NCBI RefSeq assembly: GCF_025263485.1
Contig: NZ_CP079863.1
Location: 1,488,001-1,552,000 of the forward strand
Source: Mycobacterium sp. SMC-2
GTDB taxonomy: Bacteria > Actinomycetota > Actinomycetes > Mycobacteriales > Mycobacteriaceae
Reading direction: 5' to 3'
Length of the DNA stretch: 64,000 bases
Shown here piece by piece: positions 27,101 to 34,584 of this stretch (its first letter is position 1; the number at the start of each line of letters is the position of its first letter). Both the position numbers and the translations under genes were made by a program. A model generated the notes under the pieces. The model was not told where the DNA came from. It made no database searches and saw nothing but the letters and a program-made list of their open reading frames with translations.

Positions 27101-27433
27101 AACCTGACCGACATCACCCGCATCCTGTCCGAGCGTTACGGCTACCGCTTCGTCTACCACGACATCGGATCGTTCGCCGCCGAGATGAACCGCCGGTGCA
27201 CGACGCGGGACCCGGTCTACCCGCTGGTCGATTTCCTCACCCGATCGGCGGGCAAGATCGCGGCGATGCGGGACAAGCGCTACGGCAACACCCACTACCA
27301 ACGTGCGCGCGCGCTGGCCGCGGTGCGCCTTCGTGAGCCGGCGCTCACGGAAACGGTCGAGAATCTCGTCCGGTTCTTGCGCAGTGAGCGCCTGATCACC
27401 GAGGCTGAGGCCGAGGCGCACCGCAGCGCCTAA
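24194..27433 (+). CDS. Acyl-AMP ligase - acyl carrier protein - thioester reductase fusion
   Basis: Three-domain protein of 1079 residues. Residues about 1-560 form an adenylating domain: ATP motif YTSGSTSDPKGVV (about 176-188), ALTGAYGMAENTLIVS and VSCGKPIDGN are typical of fatty-acyl-AMP ligases (FAAL) rather than CoA ligases. Residues about 580-690 are a carrier domain with the phosphopantetheine serine in LGIDSLALAEL (about Ser610). Residues about 700-1060 are an NADPH-dependent thioester reductase with TGATGFLGPFLV (about 710), the serine in LVSSTFIYG and YSQTK (about 870). It should load a fatty acid on its own carrier and release it by reduction as aldehyde or alcohol. Start: ATG at 24194 with GAGGGGG upstream; GTG at 24182 is the alternative. 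First gene of a four-gene set. Confidence 0.9.
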   Translation: METLIDHLHMREARTPDKTLFRFVDDGGRELEHYTYRSFSERTRELAAYLSAEAGLRAGDRALLIYPPGLEMVAAFYACARIGVIAVPVSPPLPMSFESGLAKLGFIARDCQAKAVLSTKQFEYDYRLLLNHLDGGSPWPDAQRPPELPWYATDGTQEFGGAPVPDTPGPVLFLQYTSGSTSDPKGVVVSHANVIANASAFTGGEVLVSWLPQHHDMGLISAYLFILLVGGTTHAMSPLDFLKRPSAWLRLISDVRATHTPVPNFALELCLREDKLPTSELAGLDLSSLQNIVVGAEPLRASTFARFRRRFAPYGLEPNALTGAYGMAENTLIVSLRGRQTLALNKRALEKNLARVEKAQPENSNQAPVVSCGKPIDGNVVRIVDPQSGQALGEGRVGEVWLDGPSKGGGYWNRPGLTAEAFAARIPGDTEHTYLRTGDLGFLYEGELFVCGRSKDLIIVRGVNCYPSDIEGIVERSAPQVRGGCVAAFAVEHDDREGLTVVAEVRDEQALPDGKALARAIRRHGHIDPHAIAFVPPHSIPKTTSGKIRRSATRQLWREGKLPVLSTYAHQPHDRADANLGPLDRFRNLIESYDLTGQEDCSFADLGIDSLALAELRADLQGLLEEHGAGELAEEVNTRLLQRLTVAEFFRLIRQFGAGSGRPLDALRQALDQISADYEAYETARMRADARLPLPALPPARPGAPTDILLTGATGFLGPFLVAGLLERTSFTVHTLIRATDEAHGLDRIVASLRKARLWSRALEAEVRERVRVVCGDLAEPQLGLGEAGFRRLAESVDAIVHNGALVNYVRTYDALRPANVIGTHQLLRLAMTAHRKAFHLVSSTFIYGWSVKPVVGEADANLEMNALDFGYSQTKWVAEQLAFAAQRQGLDVRIFRPSLISPTGAGFGSQDDILVRTVAFMIEHGIAANALNQLSLLPADLIADHIVALLDLPAEAGTVFNMTADDYYNLTDITRILSERYGYRFVYHDIGSFAAEMNRRCTTRDPVYPLVDFLTRSAGKIAAMRDKRYGNTHYQRARALAAVRLREPALTETVENLVRFLRSERLITEAEAEAHRSA

Positions 27434-27452
27434 CCACCCGAGGGGGTCCCAC

Positions 27453-28361
27453 ATGTTCACCGTCGACGACCAGGCGACGGGTCCGCATGACGCCTCGCTC
27501 GACCATGAGCGGATCGTCCTGCAGGCGCGTGACGTCGACTTCGACTGGGCGCGGCTGCCGTTCTACTACGTGCCCGACGAGCCCTTCACCACCCACTTCT
27601 GCAACGTGCTGCACCTGCTGCTGCCGGCCGGCGAGGAGTTCATCGTCGAGGCGTTCAAGAACGCCTTGCCCCTGATCAGGGACGACCAGCTGCGGCTGGA
27701 CGTGCAGGGTTTCATCAGTCAGGAGGCCATGCACTCCCAGGCGCATTCGGGGGTGCTGCACCACTTCGCGGCCAAGGGCGTCGACGTCACGCCGTTCACC
27801 GACCAGATGGCCTGGCTGTTCTCCCCACTCATCGGGGACCGGCCGCGGTGGGGCCGGCGGCGACGGCAGAGCTGGCTGCTCGAACGGGTGTCGATGGTGG
27901 CCGCCCTCGAGCACTACACCGCCATCCTCGGCGAGTGGATCCTCGACACCCCGCAACACGACGCGTTCGGCACCGACCCGACCATGCTGGACCTGCTGCG
28001 CTGGCACGGCGCGGAGGAGGTCGAACACAAGGCGGTCGCGTTCGACACCATGAAGCACCTGCGCGCCGGGTACTGGCGCCAGGTGCGCACCCAGCTGCTC
28101 GTGACGCCGGCGCTGCTGTGGTTGTTCATCCGCGGCGTGCGCTTCATGTACTCGGTCGACCCGCACTTACCGCCGGGCACCAAACCGCGCTGGCGCGACT
28201 ACTTCAGCGCCGCGCGGCGGGGCCTGGTGCCCGGGCCCTTCCAGTTCCTGCGGGTCGTCGGCGCCTACTACACGCCGAGCTTCCACCCCTCAAAACTGGG
28301 CGGGGTGGGCCGCGCGGTCGACTACCTGGCCCGATCACCCGCCGCCCGCGCGGCACACTGA
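27453..28361 (+). CDS. Ferritin-like diiron protein (annotated family: metal-dependent hydrolase)
   Basis: Protein of 302 residues resembling the family called predicted metal-dependent hydrolase (PF10118). The sequence shows a ferritin-like diiron ligand pattern: Glu61/Glu62 (AGEEF), Glu91xxHis94 (EAMHS), Glu153 (ALEHY) and Glu189xxHis192 (EVEHK), on segments predicted helical. Many oxygenases and desaturases use exactly this pattern. A hydrophobic segment follows near residues 215-235. ATG with GAGGGGG ribosome site 20 bases after the fusion gene, so co-transcribed. The reductase two genes downstream could deliver its electrons. Hydrolase or oxygenase activity is not proven. Confidence 0.82.
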   Translation: MFTVDDQATGPHDASLDHERIVLQARDVDFDWARLPFYYVPDEPFTTHFCNVLHLLLPAGEEFIVEAFKNALPLIRDDQLRLDVQGFISQEAMHSQAHSGVLHHFAAKGVDVTPFTDQMAWLFSPLIGDRPRWGRRRRQSWLLERVSMVAALEHYTAILGEWILDTPQHDAFGTDPTMLDLLRWHGAEEVEHKAVAFDTMKHLRAGYWRQVRTQLLVTPALLWLFIRGVRFMYSVDPHLPPGTKPRWRDYFSAARRGLVPGPFQFLRVVGAYYTPSFHPSKLGGVGRAVDYLARSPAARAAH

Positions 28362-28380
28362 GTTCCGGGGGTATGCGCGA

Positions 28381-29286
28381 ATGACTCGGTCCACCAACGT
28401 AATCGCCTCTGACGGCGTATCGCTGGCCGTCCATGCCCGCTCGGAGATCGACCGAGGGCGCCCGACGATCTTGGCGATCCACGGCTACCCGGACAACCAC
28501 CACGTGTGGGACGGCGTTGCCGACGCGCTGAGCGGCCGCTACAACTTCGTGGCCTACGACGTTCGCGGCTCTGGTGATTCGTCCAAGCCGGCGCGGCGCT
28601 CGGGATACCGTCTGCCGCAACTGATTTCGGACATCGACGCGGTGATCGACAGCCTCGGGGTGAACGAGATCCACCTGCTGGCGCACGACTGGGGTTCCAT
28701 CCAGGCGTGGGCCGCGGTCACCGACGACGCGGTCATGGATAGGGTCGCCTCGTTCACGTCGATCTCCGGTCCCCACCTGAACTACGCGGGCAGGTTCCTG
28801 CGGTCCGCCCGCTCACCCCGCGGCGTATTCGACGTGCTCAAGCAGGCTTTGGCGTCGTCGTACATCTGGTTCTTCCTGTGCCCGGGGATACCGGAGCTGG
28901 CGATCTGGTCCCGCGTCAGCGTGACGGTCTTTGCCGCGGTCGAACTCATCGGGCGGCCCCGAGGCGGCGGCCGGCGGCGCGCGGCGACCACCCGGTCGGC
29001 GCGCGACTACCTCAACGGGCTCAACCTGTACCGCGCCAACATGCCGGCGCCGTTCCTGGCGCCCGGGAAAAAGTTGCCGCAGACCAAAGTTCCCGTGCAG
29101 GTCCTGGTCGCGCGCAAGGATTATTTCGTGTCGCCGCCCCTGCAGCGGTTCACCGGGGCGATACCGCCCAACGGGCGGGTCGTCGAGATCGACGGCGGGC
29201 ACTGGGTGGTGTCCTCCCATCCCGAGGTCATCGCCCAGCTCACGGCCGAGTGGGTCGACCAGGTCACCGGCATCCGGCAGGTGTAG
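28381..29286 (+). CDS. Alpha/beta hydrolase, epoxide-hydrolase or dehalogenase-like
   Basis: Protein of 301 residues. HGYPDNHHVWDGVA is the oxyanion-hole region, HDWGSIQAW (about residues 102-110) contains an aspartate nucleophile as in epoxide hydrolases and haloalkane dehalogenases rather than serine, and GGHWVVSSHPE near the C terminus holds the catalytic histidine. In other mycobacterial proteins such as EphD this domain is fused to an SDR. ATG 20 bases after the diiron gene and 11 bases before the reductase gene: operon member. It may open an epoxide formed in the pathway, an inference from the aspartate and neighbours. Confidence 0.87.
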   Translation: MTRSTNVIASDGVSLAVHARSEIDRGRPTILAIHGYPDNHHVWDGVADALSGRYNFVAYDVRGSGDSSKPARRSGYRLPQLISDIDAVIDSLGVNEIHLLAHDWGSIQAWAAVTDDAVMDRVASFTSISGPHLNYAGRFLRSARSPRGVFDVLKQALASSYIWFFLCPGIPELAIWSRVSVTVFAAVELIGRPRGGGRRRAATTRSARDYLNGLNLYRANMPAPFLAPGKKLPQTKVPVQVLVARKDYFVSPPLQRFTGAIPPNGRVVEIDGGHWVVSSHPEVIAQLTAEWVDQVTGIRQV

Positions 29287-29296
29287 GACATTGGCT

Positions 29297-30373
29297 GTGG
29301 CAGCGACGATTTGGAGTAGCAGGCCCGCCGACCTGTACGGCCGGCGCAAGCACGACCGCCTCTACACGGCGTTGTGGGGGGTGGGCACCCTGTTCGGGGG
29401 TTTCGCTTCGGCGTCGCGATGGAGCCCGTCGCGGGTGGTGCCCGTGCGGCGGACCAACAGCGCGGTGGTCACCAAGCGCGAAGTTCTCACGCCCGACGTG
29501 GTCGCGCTGACGCTCGCCGACCCGCAAGGCGGATTGCTGCCGGTCTGGACCCCCGGGGCGCACATCGACATTCGGCTGGCCTCGGGCCGCCGCCGCCAGT
29601 ACTCGCTGTGCGGTCCCCCCGGGCGGCGCGCCGACTACCGCATCGCGGTGCGCCGGATCGCCGACGGTGGCGGCGGCTCGATCGAAATGCACGACACCTT
29701 CGACGTGGGTGACACGATCGAGTTCGAAGGCCCCCGCAACGCGTTCTATCTCGTCACCGACGAGCGCGAGGTGCTGTTCGTGATCGGCGGCATCGGCGTG
29801 ACACCGATCCTGCCCATGGTCCGGCTCGCCCAGCAGCACGGAATGGATTGGCGTGCCGTGTATGCCGGCCGCAGCCGGGAGTACATGCCGCTGCTGGACG
29901 AGTTGCTGGCGGTGGCGCCGGACCGGGTCACCGTGTGGGCCGACGACGAGCGCGGCCGCATCCCCACCGCCGCGGAACTGCTCGCGGATGCCGGGCCGAC
30001 GACGGCCGTCTACGTGTGCGGCCCTTCCGCGATGCTCGAATCGGTGCGGGCGGTGCGCGACCAACACGCCGACGCGCCGCTGCATTACGAACGGTTCGGC
30101 CCGCCGCCCGTCGTCGACGGTGTCCCGTTCGAGCTGGAACTCGCGCGTTCGCGGCGCGTGCTCGCCGTGCCGGCGAACCGGTCGGCGCTGGACGTCATGC
30201 TCGACGGCGACCCGACGACCGCGTACTCGTGCCAGCAGGGTTTCTGCGGCACCTGCAAGGTGAAAGTACTTGCGGGCCAAGTCGATCGGCGCGGCCGCAC
30301 CGCGGAGGGCGACGGCGAAATACTGGTCTGCGTGTCGCGGGCGAAAGGCGATCGCCTGGTGATCGACGCCTGA
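29297..30373 (+). CDS. Ferredoxin reductase of the phthalate-dioxygenase type
   Basis: Electron-transfer protein of 358 residues with three domains in order: flavin-binding barrel (RRQYSLCGPPG), NAD-binding domain (VIGGIGVTPILPMV and VYVCGPSAML), and a C-terminal plant-type [2Fe-2S] ferredoxin (YSCQQGFCGTCKVKV with a last cysteine in LVCVS). It moves electrons from NADH through FMN to an iron oxygenase. GTG at 29297 is chosen because AGGA lies eight bases upstream; TTG at 29291 is also in frame. It is last in the set and the natural partner of the diiron protein at 27453. Confidence 0.9.
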   Translation: MAATIWSSRPADLYGRRKHDRLYTALWGVGTLFGGFASASRWSPSRVVPVRRTNSAVVTKREVLTPDVVALTLADPQGGLLPVWTPGAHIDIRLASGRRRQYSLCGPPGRRADYRIAVRRIADGGGGSIEMHDTFDVGDTIEFEGPRNAFYLVTDEREVLFVIGGIGVTPILPMVRLAQQHGMDWRAVYAGRSREYMPLLDELLAVAPDRVTVWADDERGRIPTAAELLADAGPTTAVYVCGPSAMLESVRAVRDQHADAPLHYERFGPPPVVDGVPFELELARSRRVLAVPANRSALDVMLDGDPTTAYSCQQGFCGTCKVKVLAGQVDRRGRTAEGDGEILVCVSRAKGDRLVIDA

Positions 30374-30382
30374 AATGGCCCC

Positions 30383-31375
30383 TCAGTTGTCGTGCGCCGG
30401 GTAGGCGTGCACGAGTGCGCTGTTGAGCCTCGGCACCGCGTGCGTCAGTTCGTGTTCGGCGTCATGGGCGATTCGGTGGGCGTCCTCGAGGCTGGTGTCG
30501 GGATCGATGTCGAGTTCCGCGTCGGCGTGCAGCTGGTGCCCTATCCAGCGCATCCGGATGCTCCGCACGCTGCGGACACCGGGCCGGGCGGCAAGGCATG
30601 CCTCGGCGGTGTCGACGAGCTCGGGGTCCACCGCATCCATGAGCCGGCGGAAGATATCGCGCACGGCGCGGTACAGCACCGCCACGATCGCCACCGTGAT
30701 GGTCATGCCGACCACCGGGTCCGCGATCGGGTAGCCGAGGGCGACGCCGATGGCTCCGAAAAGCACGGCCAGCGAGGTGAATCCGTCAGTTCGCGCGTGC
30801 AGGCCGTCGGCGACGAGCGCGGCGGAGCCTATCCGGCGGCCGACCCGGATCCGGTAGCTTGCGACGCCCTCGTTACCGAGGAAGCCGACGACGCCGGCCG
30901 CGGCAACCCAGCCGACGTGCTCGACGGCGATGGGGTGGATGAGCCGCAGCGCGGCTTCGTAGCCGGCGACGATCGCCGACAGGGCGATCACGCCGATGAC
31001 GAACAGACCGGCGATGTCCTCGACCCGCCCATAGCCGTAGGTGTAGCGCCGGGTCGCCGGGCGTCGGCCGACCGAGAACGCGATCCAGAGCGGGGCCGCG
31101 GTCAGCGCGTCCGAGAAGTTGTGAATGGTGTCGGCGGCCAGCGCGATCGATCCGGACACGGCGGCGATGACCACCTGCACGGCCGCCGTCGCGGCCAGGC
31201 CGATGAGGCTGAGCTTGACCGCCCGGATGCCGATGGCACTGGATTCCAGGGCGGTGTCGACGCTGTCGGCGGCGTCGTGGCTGTGCGGGAGCAGCTGGCC
31301 CGCGATGCCGCGAATTCCATGGGGATGCTCATGCCCGTCGTGGCGGTCGTGGTCGTGCCCACCGGCCACGCTCAT
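30383..31375 (-). CDS. Cation diffusion facilitator (zinc/metal efflux)
   Basis: CDF transporter of 330 residues. The N terminus is histidine-rich (GGHDHDRHDGHEHPHG), followed by six hydrophobic helices; the metal sites are HNFSDA in helix 2 (HxxxD, in ADTIHNFSDALTAA) and HARTDG in helix 5 (GLHARTDGFTSL). The C-terminal cytoplasmic domain carries LHADAELDIDPD. It exports zinc, cobalt or a similar ion. I start at the ATG at 31375 (MSVAGGHDH); codons further upstream are unlikely. Convergent with the reductase, divergent from the flavin-fold gene. Confidence 0.92.
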   Translation of the reverse strand: MSVAGGHDHDRHDGHEHPHGIRGIAGQLLPHSHDAADSVDTALESSAIGIRAVKLSLIGLAATAAVQVVIAAVSGSIALAADTIHNFSDALTAAPLWIAFSVGRRPATRRYTYGYGRVEDIAGLFVIGVIALSAIVAGYEAALRLIHPIAVEHVGWVAAAGVVGFLGNEGVASYRIRVGRRIGSAALVADGLHARTDGFTSLAVLFGAIGVALGYPIADPVVGMTITVAIVAVLYRAVRDIFRRLMDAVDPELVDTAEACLAARPGVRSVRSIRMRWIGHQLHADAELDIDPDTSLEDAHRIAHDAEHELTHAVPRLNSALVHAYPAHDN

Positions 31376-31615
31376 CTCGGCGCTGCCCGCATACCTGCAT
31401 GCATACGCAGATAATAGGTCAGTGGACCGGCCCGCGCGAGCGTGGCTTTGTGCCAGTGACGCGCGCCACACCGGGGTAGTGACGTTCGGCCCTATTGGGA
31501 GCGGCGGCGGTGAGACAAGCTACCGCGTCGCCAGAAGTAAGTGCCGAGACGTGGGAAGAAAGGGAGACCGCGCTGTGATGTGTGCGCCCGAATCGATCAA
31601 CGCAGGCGGTACGGC
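31376..31615. promoter_or_regulatory. Divergent promoter region, CDF and flavin-fold genes
   Basis: 240 bases between two divergent starts. Near the CDF start lies CTGC-ATGCATAC-GCAG followed by the AT-rich GATAATAGG, a plausible metal-regulator or promoter site. No RNA gene or small frame is convincing. Confidence 0.35.
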
Positions 31616-32065
31616 GTGAGCGGCCAGGGCGGCGGCGCCGTCCTCGCCCGCGAGGTGGTCGAACTCGATCACGACGAAGCCATGCGCTTGCTGGCCAGCG
31701 TCGACCACGGGCGGGTGGTGTTCAACCACCGGGCATTGCCGGCCATCCGCGTGGTCAACCACCTCGTCGACGGGGGCCGCGTCATCGTGCGCACCCGCCT
31801 GGCCGCCACGGTCTCCTCGGTGGTGCGACAGAGCAGCGAGGCCGGTGTCGTGGTGGCGTACGAGGCCGACGACCTCGATGCCCAGCGGCGGACCGGCTGG
31901 AGTGTGGTGGTGACCGGCTGGGCGACCACGATCACCGACCCCGCGGAAATCGCGCGCTACGAGCGGGTGCTGCAGCCGTGGGTGAACATGACGATGGACA
32001 CGATCATCGCGATCCAGCCCGAAATGGTCACCGGCGTCCGGATCATCGACGACGCGCGGTTGTGA
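31616..32065 (+). CDS. Pyridoxamine-phosphate-oxidase-fold flavin protein
   Basis: Protein of 149 residues of the PNPOx-like split-barrel type that binds FMN or F420. Typical are [23 protein letters not shown] at the N terminus and [18 protein letters not shown] near residues 100-117. GTG start at 31616 with GGCGG upstream; the stop overlaps the regulator start by GTGA. This coupling to a Crp/Fnr regulator places it in the nitrosative-stress island. Small PNPOx proteins are common among mycobacterial hypoxia genes. Substrate unknown. Confidence 0.82.
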   Translation: MSGQGGGAVLAREVVELDHDEAMRLLASVDHGRVVFNHRALPAIRVVNHLVDGGRVIVRTRLAATVSSVVRQSSEAGVVVAYEADDLDAQRRTGWSVVVTGWATTITDPAEIARYERVLQPWVNMTMDTIIAIQPEMVTGVRIIDDARL

Positions 32066-32802
32066 CCCGCCTGCGCCAGGACATTGCGCTGGCCCCCATG
32101 TTCGACGGGCTGAACGCCGCCCACGTCGACTTCCTGGCTGACCAGAGCCGTGACATCTTCCTGCCCGCGGGGCAGGTGCTGTTCCGCAAAGGAACACCGT
32201 CGACCGGGTTCTACCTGGTGCACGAGGGCCTCATGCAGCTTTCCGTCTCCAATTCGGAGGGCGTCCTGAAGGTTGTCGAAATCATTAGGCCGGGAGGCGC
32301 TTTCGGCCATGCCGTGATGTTCGTGCGCGAGCCCTACCCGGTGGATGCCACCGCACTTGCCGACACCCAATTGGTATTCGTCCCCGCCGAGGCGGTCGAT
32401 CGGGTCCTCGAGGAGGACCCGGCGATGGCGCGGATCATGCTGGCGTCGATGGCGCGACGGCTGCAAAGCAAGATCCAGGACATCGCCATGCTGTCCCTGC
32501 AATCCGCGACGCAGCGGATCGTGGCCTACATTCTGGGGGCGGTGGGCGCGGGCACCTACAACGTGGGCGGGGGAGCCGGTGCCGGCGAAAACGATGCGAG
32601 CGCCGAGGAACCCGCGACCAGCATCGAATTGCCCGCGCTCAAGCAGGTGCTGGCGTCACGGTTGGGGATGACGCCGGAGACCTTCTCCCGTGCCATGCGC
32701 GCCCTCACCGACAAGGGGCTGATCCGCGCGGACGGCGCGGTGGTGCAGATTCCCGATGTCGCGGCGTTGGATGCCTATGCCCGCAGCGTCTCGACGTTGT
32801 GA
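32062..32802 (+). CDS. Crp/Fnr-family regulator, cysteine-free (DNR-like)
   Basis: Transcription factor of 246 residues: cyclic-nucleotide-binding-like sensor domain (residues about 10-130, with [20 protein letters not shown]), long dimer helix, and a winged-helix DNA-binding domain. The recognition helix reads [12 protein letters not shown]; Glu-Thr-x-Ser-Arg is the same set FNR uses to read TTGAT, unlike CRP. The protein has no cysteine, so it cannot hold the FNR iron-sulfur cluster and is better compared with DNR-type NO sensors that use heme. A glycine-rich linker ([15 protein letters not shown]) interrupts the DNA-binding domain. A matching TTGAT-N4-GTCAA box lies 20 bases after its stop, before hcp. 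Confidence 0.88.
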   Translation: MTRLRQDIALAPMFDGLNAAHVDFLADQSRDIFLPAGQVLFRKGTPSTGFYLVHEGLMQLSVSNSEGVLKVVEIIRPGGAFGHAVMFVREPYPVDATALADTQLVFVPAEAVDRVLEEDPAMARIMLASMARRLQSKIQDIAMLSLQSATQRIVAYILGAVGAGTYNVGGGAGAGENDASAEEPATSIELPALKQVLASRLGMTPETFSRAMRALTDKGLIRADGAVVQIPDVAALDAYARSVSTL

Positions 32803-32821
32803 TCACACCCACAGCCGGGAC

Positions 32822-32835
32822 TTGATCTAGGTCAA
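32822..32835. promoter_or_regulatory. FNR/DNR-type box upstream of hcp
   Basis: TTGAT-CTAG-GTCAA, one base from the consensus TTGAT-N4-ATCAA. Its centre is about 73 bases before the hcp ATG. It lies directly behind the Crp/Fnr-type gene whose recognition helix fits this sequence, which makes NO- or oxygen-controlled hcp expression likely. Confidence 0.72.
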
Positions 32836-32901
32836 ACCCCTCGTCTCCGCCGGTTCGTAGCGTGAGCGCGTCACTTGCTCACCGCCGCCGGAGGAGACTC
32901 A

Positions 32902-34584
32902 ATGTTTTGCTACCAGTGCGAACAGACCGATCGCACCGATTCGCCTGACCGCCCGAATCTGCTGGCCTTCGGGTGCGCGAGCACGAAGGGCAACTGCGGC
33001 AAGGACGCCAGCACCGCGGCGCTGCAGGACGTGCTCGTCCACATCAATTTGGGCATCGGACAATACGCGCAGGAAGCCCGCCGGCTCGGAGCGGCCGACC
33101 CGCGATTCGCCGCGCACGCCAGCTTCGACCTGTTCACCACGCTGACGAACGTCAACTTCAACCCCACCCGATTCATGGCCCTGATCTCCGCCGCCCTCGA
33201 CATGCGCGACCAGGCGAAGGCAGCCTACGAGACGGCGGCCCGGGCCGCGGGCATCGAACCCGAAAACCTCTGCGGCCCCGCCCGGTTCGTTCCGGCGACC
33301 ACGGTCGCGGAGGTGGTCGCCCAAGGCGTCGCCGTAGGTGTGGACGCCGGCCTGGACCTGCTCGGCCCGGACGTGGTCGGCCTGCGGAACCTCAATCTTT
33401 ATGGCCTCAAAGGGGTTTGCGCGTATGCGTACCACGCTCACGCCCTGGGCTACCGCACCGACGACACCGACGCGGGCATCGAATCCGCACTGGCGTTCCT
33501 GGCCGGCGCACCCAGCGACGCCGACGACCTGCTTGGCCACGCGCTCGAGCTGGGTTCGCTGAACCTCGAGGTGATGGAGCTGCTCGACGCGGCCAACACG
33601 GGCAGCTTCGGTAGCCCCGTGCCCACGCCGGTGCGGATCACTCCCGTTGTCGGCAAGGCCATCCTGGTGTCGGGCCACGACCTACACGACCTGCAGAAGA
33701 TCCTGGAGGCCACCGAGGGCACCGGGATCAACGTCTACACCCATGGCGAAATGCTGCCCGCCCACGGGTATCCCGGGCTGCACGCCTACCGTCACCTCGC
33801 CGGCAACTACGGCGGCGCCTGGCAGGATCAACAGCGCGACTTCACCGCCTTCCCCGGCCCGATCGTGATGACGTCCAACTGCCTGATCGAGCCGCAGCCG
33901 GCCTATCGCAACCGCATCTTCACCACGGGGCCGGTGGGCTGGCCGGGCATCCGCCACCTCGATGTCGCTGACGTTTCCCTGGTCATCAAGGCCGCGCGGT
34001 CCCTGCCCGGATTCAGCACCGAGGTGCCGTCGGAAACCATCACCACCGGATTCGGGCGCGACGCGGTGTTGTCGGTGGCCGACACCGTGATCCAGGCCGT
34101 CAAAGACGGTGCGATCAAACGCTTCCTGCTCATCGGGGGATGCGACGGCGCCGCACCGGGACGCAACTACTACGCCGACGTCGCCGACCAGGCGCCCGAC
34201 GACACGGTGCTGCTCACGCTCGGCTGCAACAAGTACCGGTTCAACACCCACGAGTTCGGTGACATCGCCGGCATCCCCCGCCTGCTCGATGTCGGCCAGT
34301 GCAACGACAGCTACTCGGCCGTGCAGATCGCGTTGGCGCTGGCGAACGCGTTCGATTGCGGGGTCAACGACCTGCCGCTTAGCATGTTCGTCTCCTGGTT
34401 CGAGCAGAAGGCCGCAGCGGTGCTACTGACGCTGCTGTCACTGGGGATCCGCAACATTCGGCTCGGACCGACCCTGCCGGCATTCCTGAGCCCCGCCGTG
34501 GTCGACATCCTCGTCGAGCGGTTCGCGCTCAAACCGATCGGCGATGCCGCGCAGGACCTGGCCGACGCGATGGCGGGTGCCTGA
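32902..34584 (+). CDS. hcp: Hybrid cluster protein (hydroxylamine/NO reductase)
   Basis: Iron-sulfur enzyme of 560 residues, near the usual length. N-terminal cluster cysteines are Cys3, Cys6, Cys25 and Cys32 (CYQCEQT and [11 protein letters not shown]). Further landmarks of the hybrid 4Fe-2S-2O cluster are [39 protein letters not shown] and [11 protein letters not shown]. Hcp reduces nitric oxide to nitrous oxide in Escherichia coli and hydroxylamine in vitro. ATG with GGAGGAG ribosome site seven bases upstream; overlaps the reductase start by one base. An anaerobe-type enzyme in a mycobacterium fits a role in NO detoxification at low oxygen. Confidence 0.97.
   Translation: MFCYQCEQTDRTDSPDRPNLLAFGCASTKGNCGKDASTAALQDVLVHINLGIGQYAQEARRLGAADPRFAAHASFDLFTTLTNVNFNPTRFMALISAALDMRDQAKAAYETAARAAGIEPENLCGPARFVPATTVAEVVAQGVAVGVDAGLDLLGPDVVGLRNLNLYGLKGVCAYAYHAHALGYRTDDTDAGIESALAFLAGAPSDADDLLGHALELGSLNLEVMELLDAANTGSFGSPVPTPVRITPVVGKAILVSGHDLHDLQKILEATEGTGINVYTHGEMLPAHGYPGLHAYRHLAGNYGGAWQDQQRDFTAFPGPIVMTSNCLIEPQPAYRNRIFTTGPVGWPGIRHLDVADVSLVIKAARSLPGFSTEVPSETITTGFGRDAVLSVADTVIQAVKDGAIKRFLLIGGCDGAAPGRNYYADVADQAPDDTVLLTLGCNKYRFNTHEFGDIAGIPRLLDVGQCNDSYSAVQIALALANAFDCGVNDLPLSMFVSWFEQKAAAVLLTLLSLGIRNIRLGPTLPAFLSPAVVDILVERFALKPIGDAAQDLADAMAGA

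Noticed and set aside
31485..31504. DosR-type box before the flavin-fold gene (TTCGGCCCTATTGGGAGCGG)
   Set aside because: The left half resembles the DosR consensus but the right half matches poorly; too weak to call.
32798..32807. TGTGATCACA palindrome as Crp site
   Set aside because: The Crp half-sites abut without the six-base spacer and the sequence includes the regulator's own stop codon.
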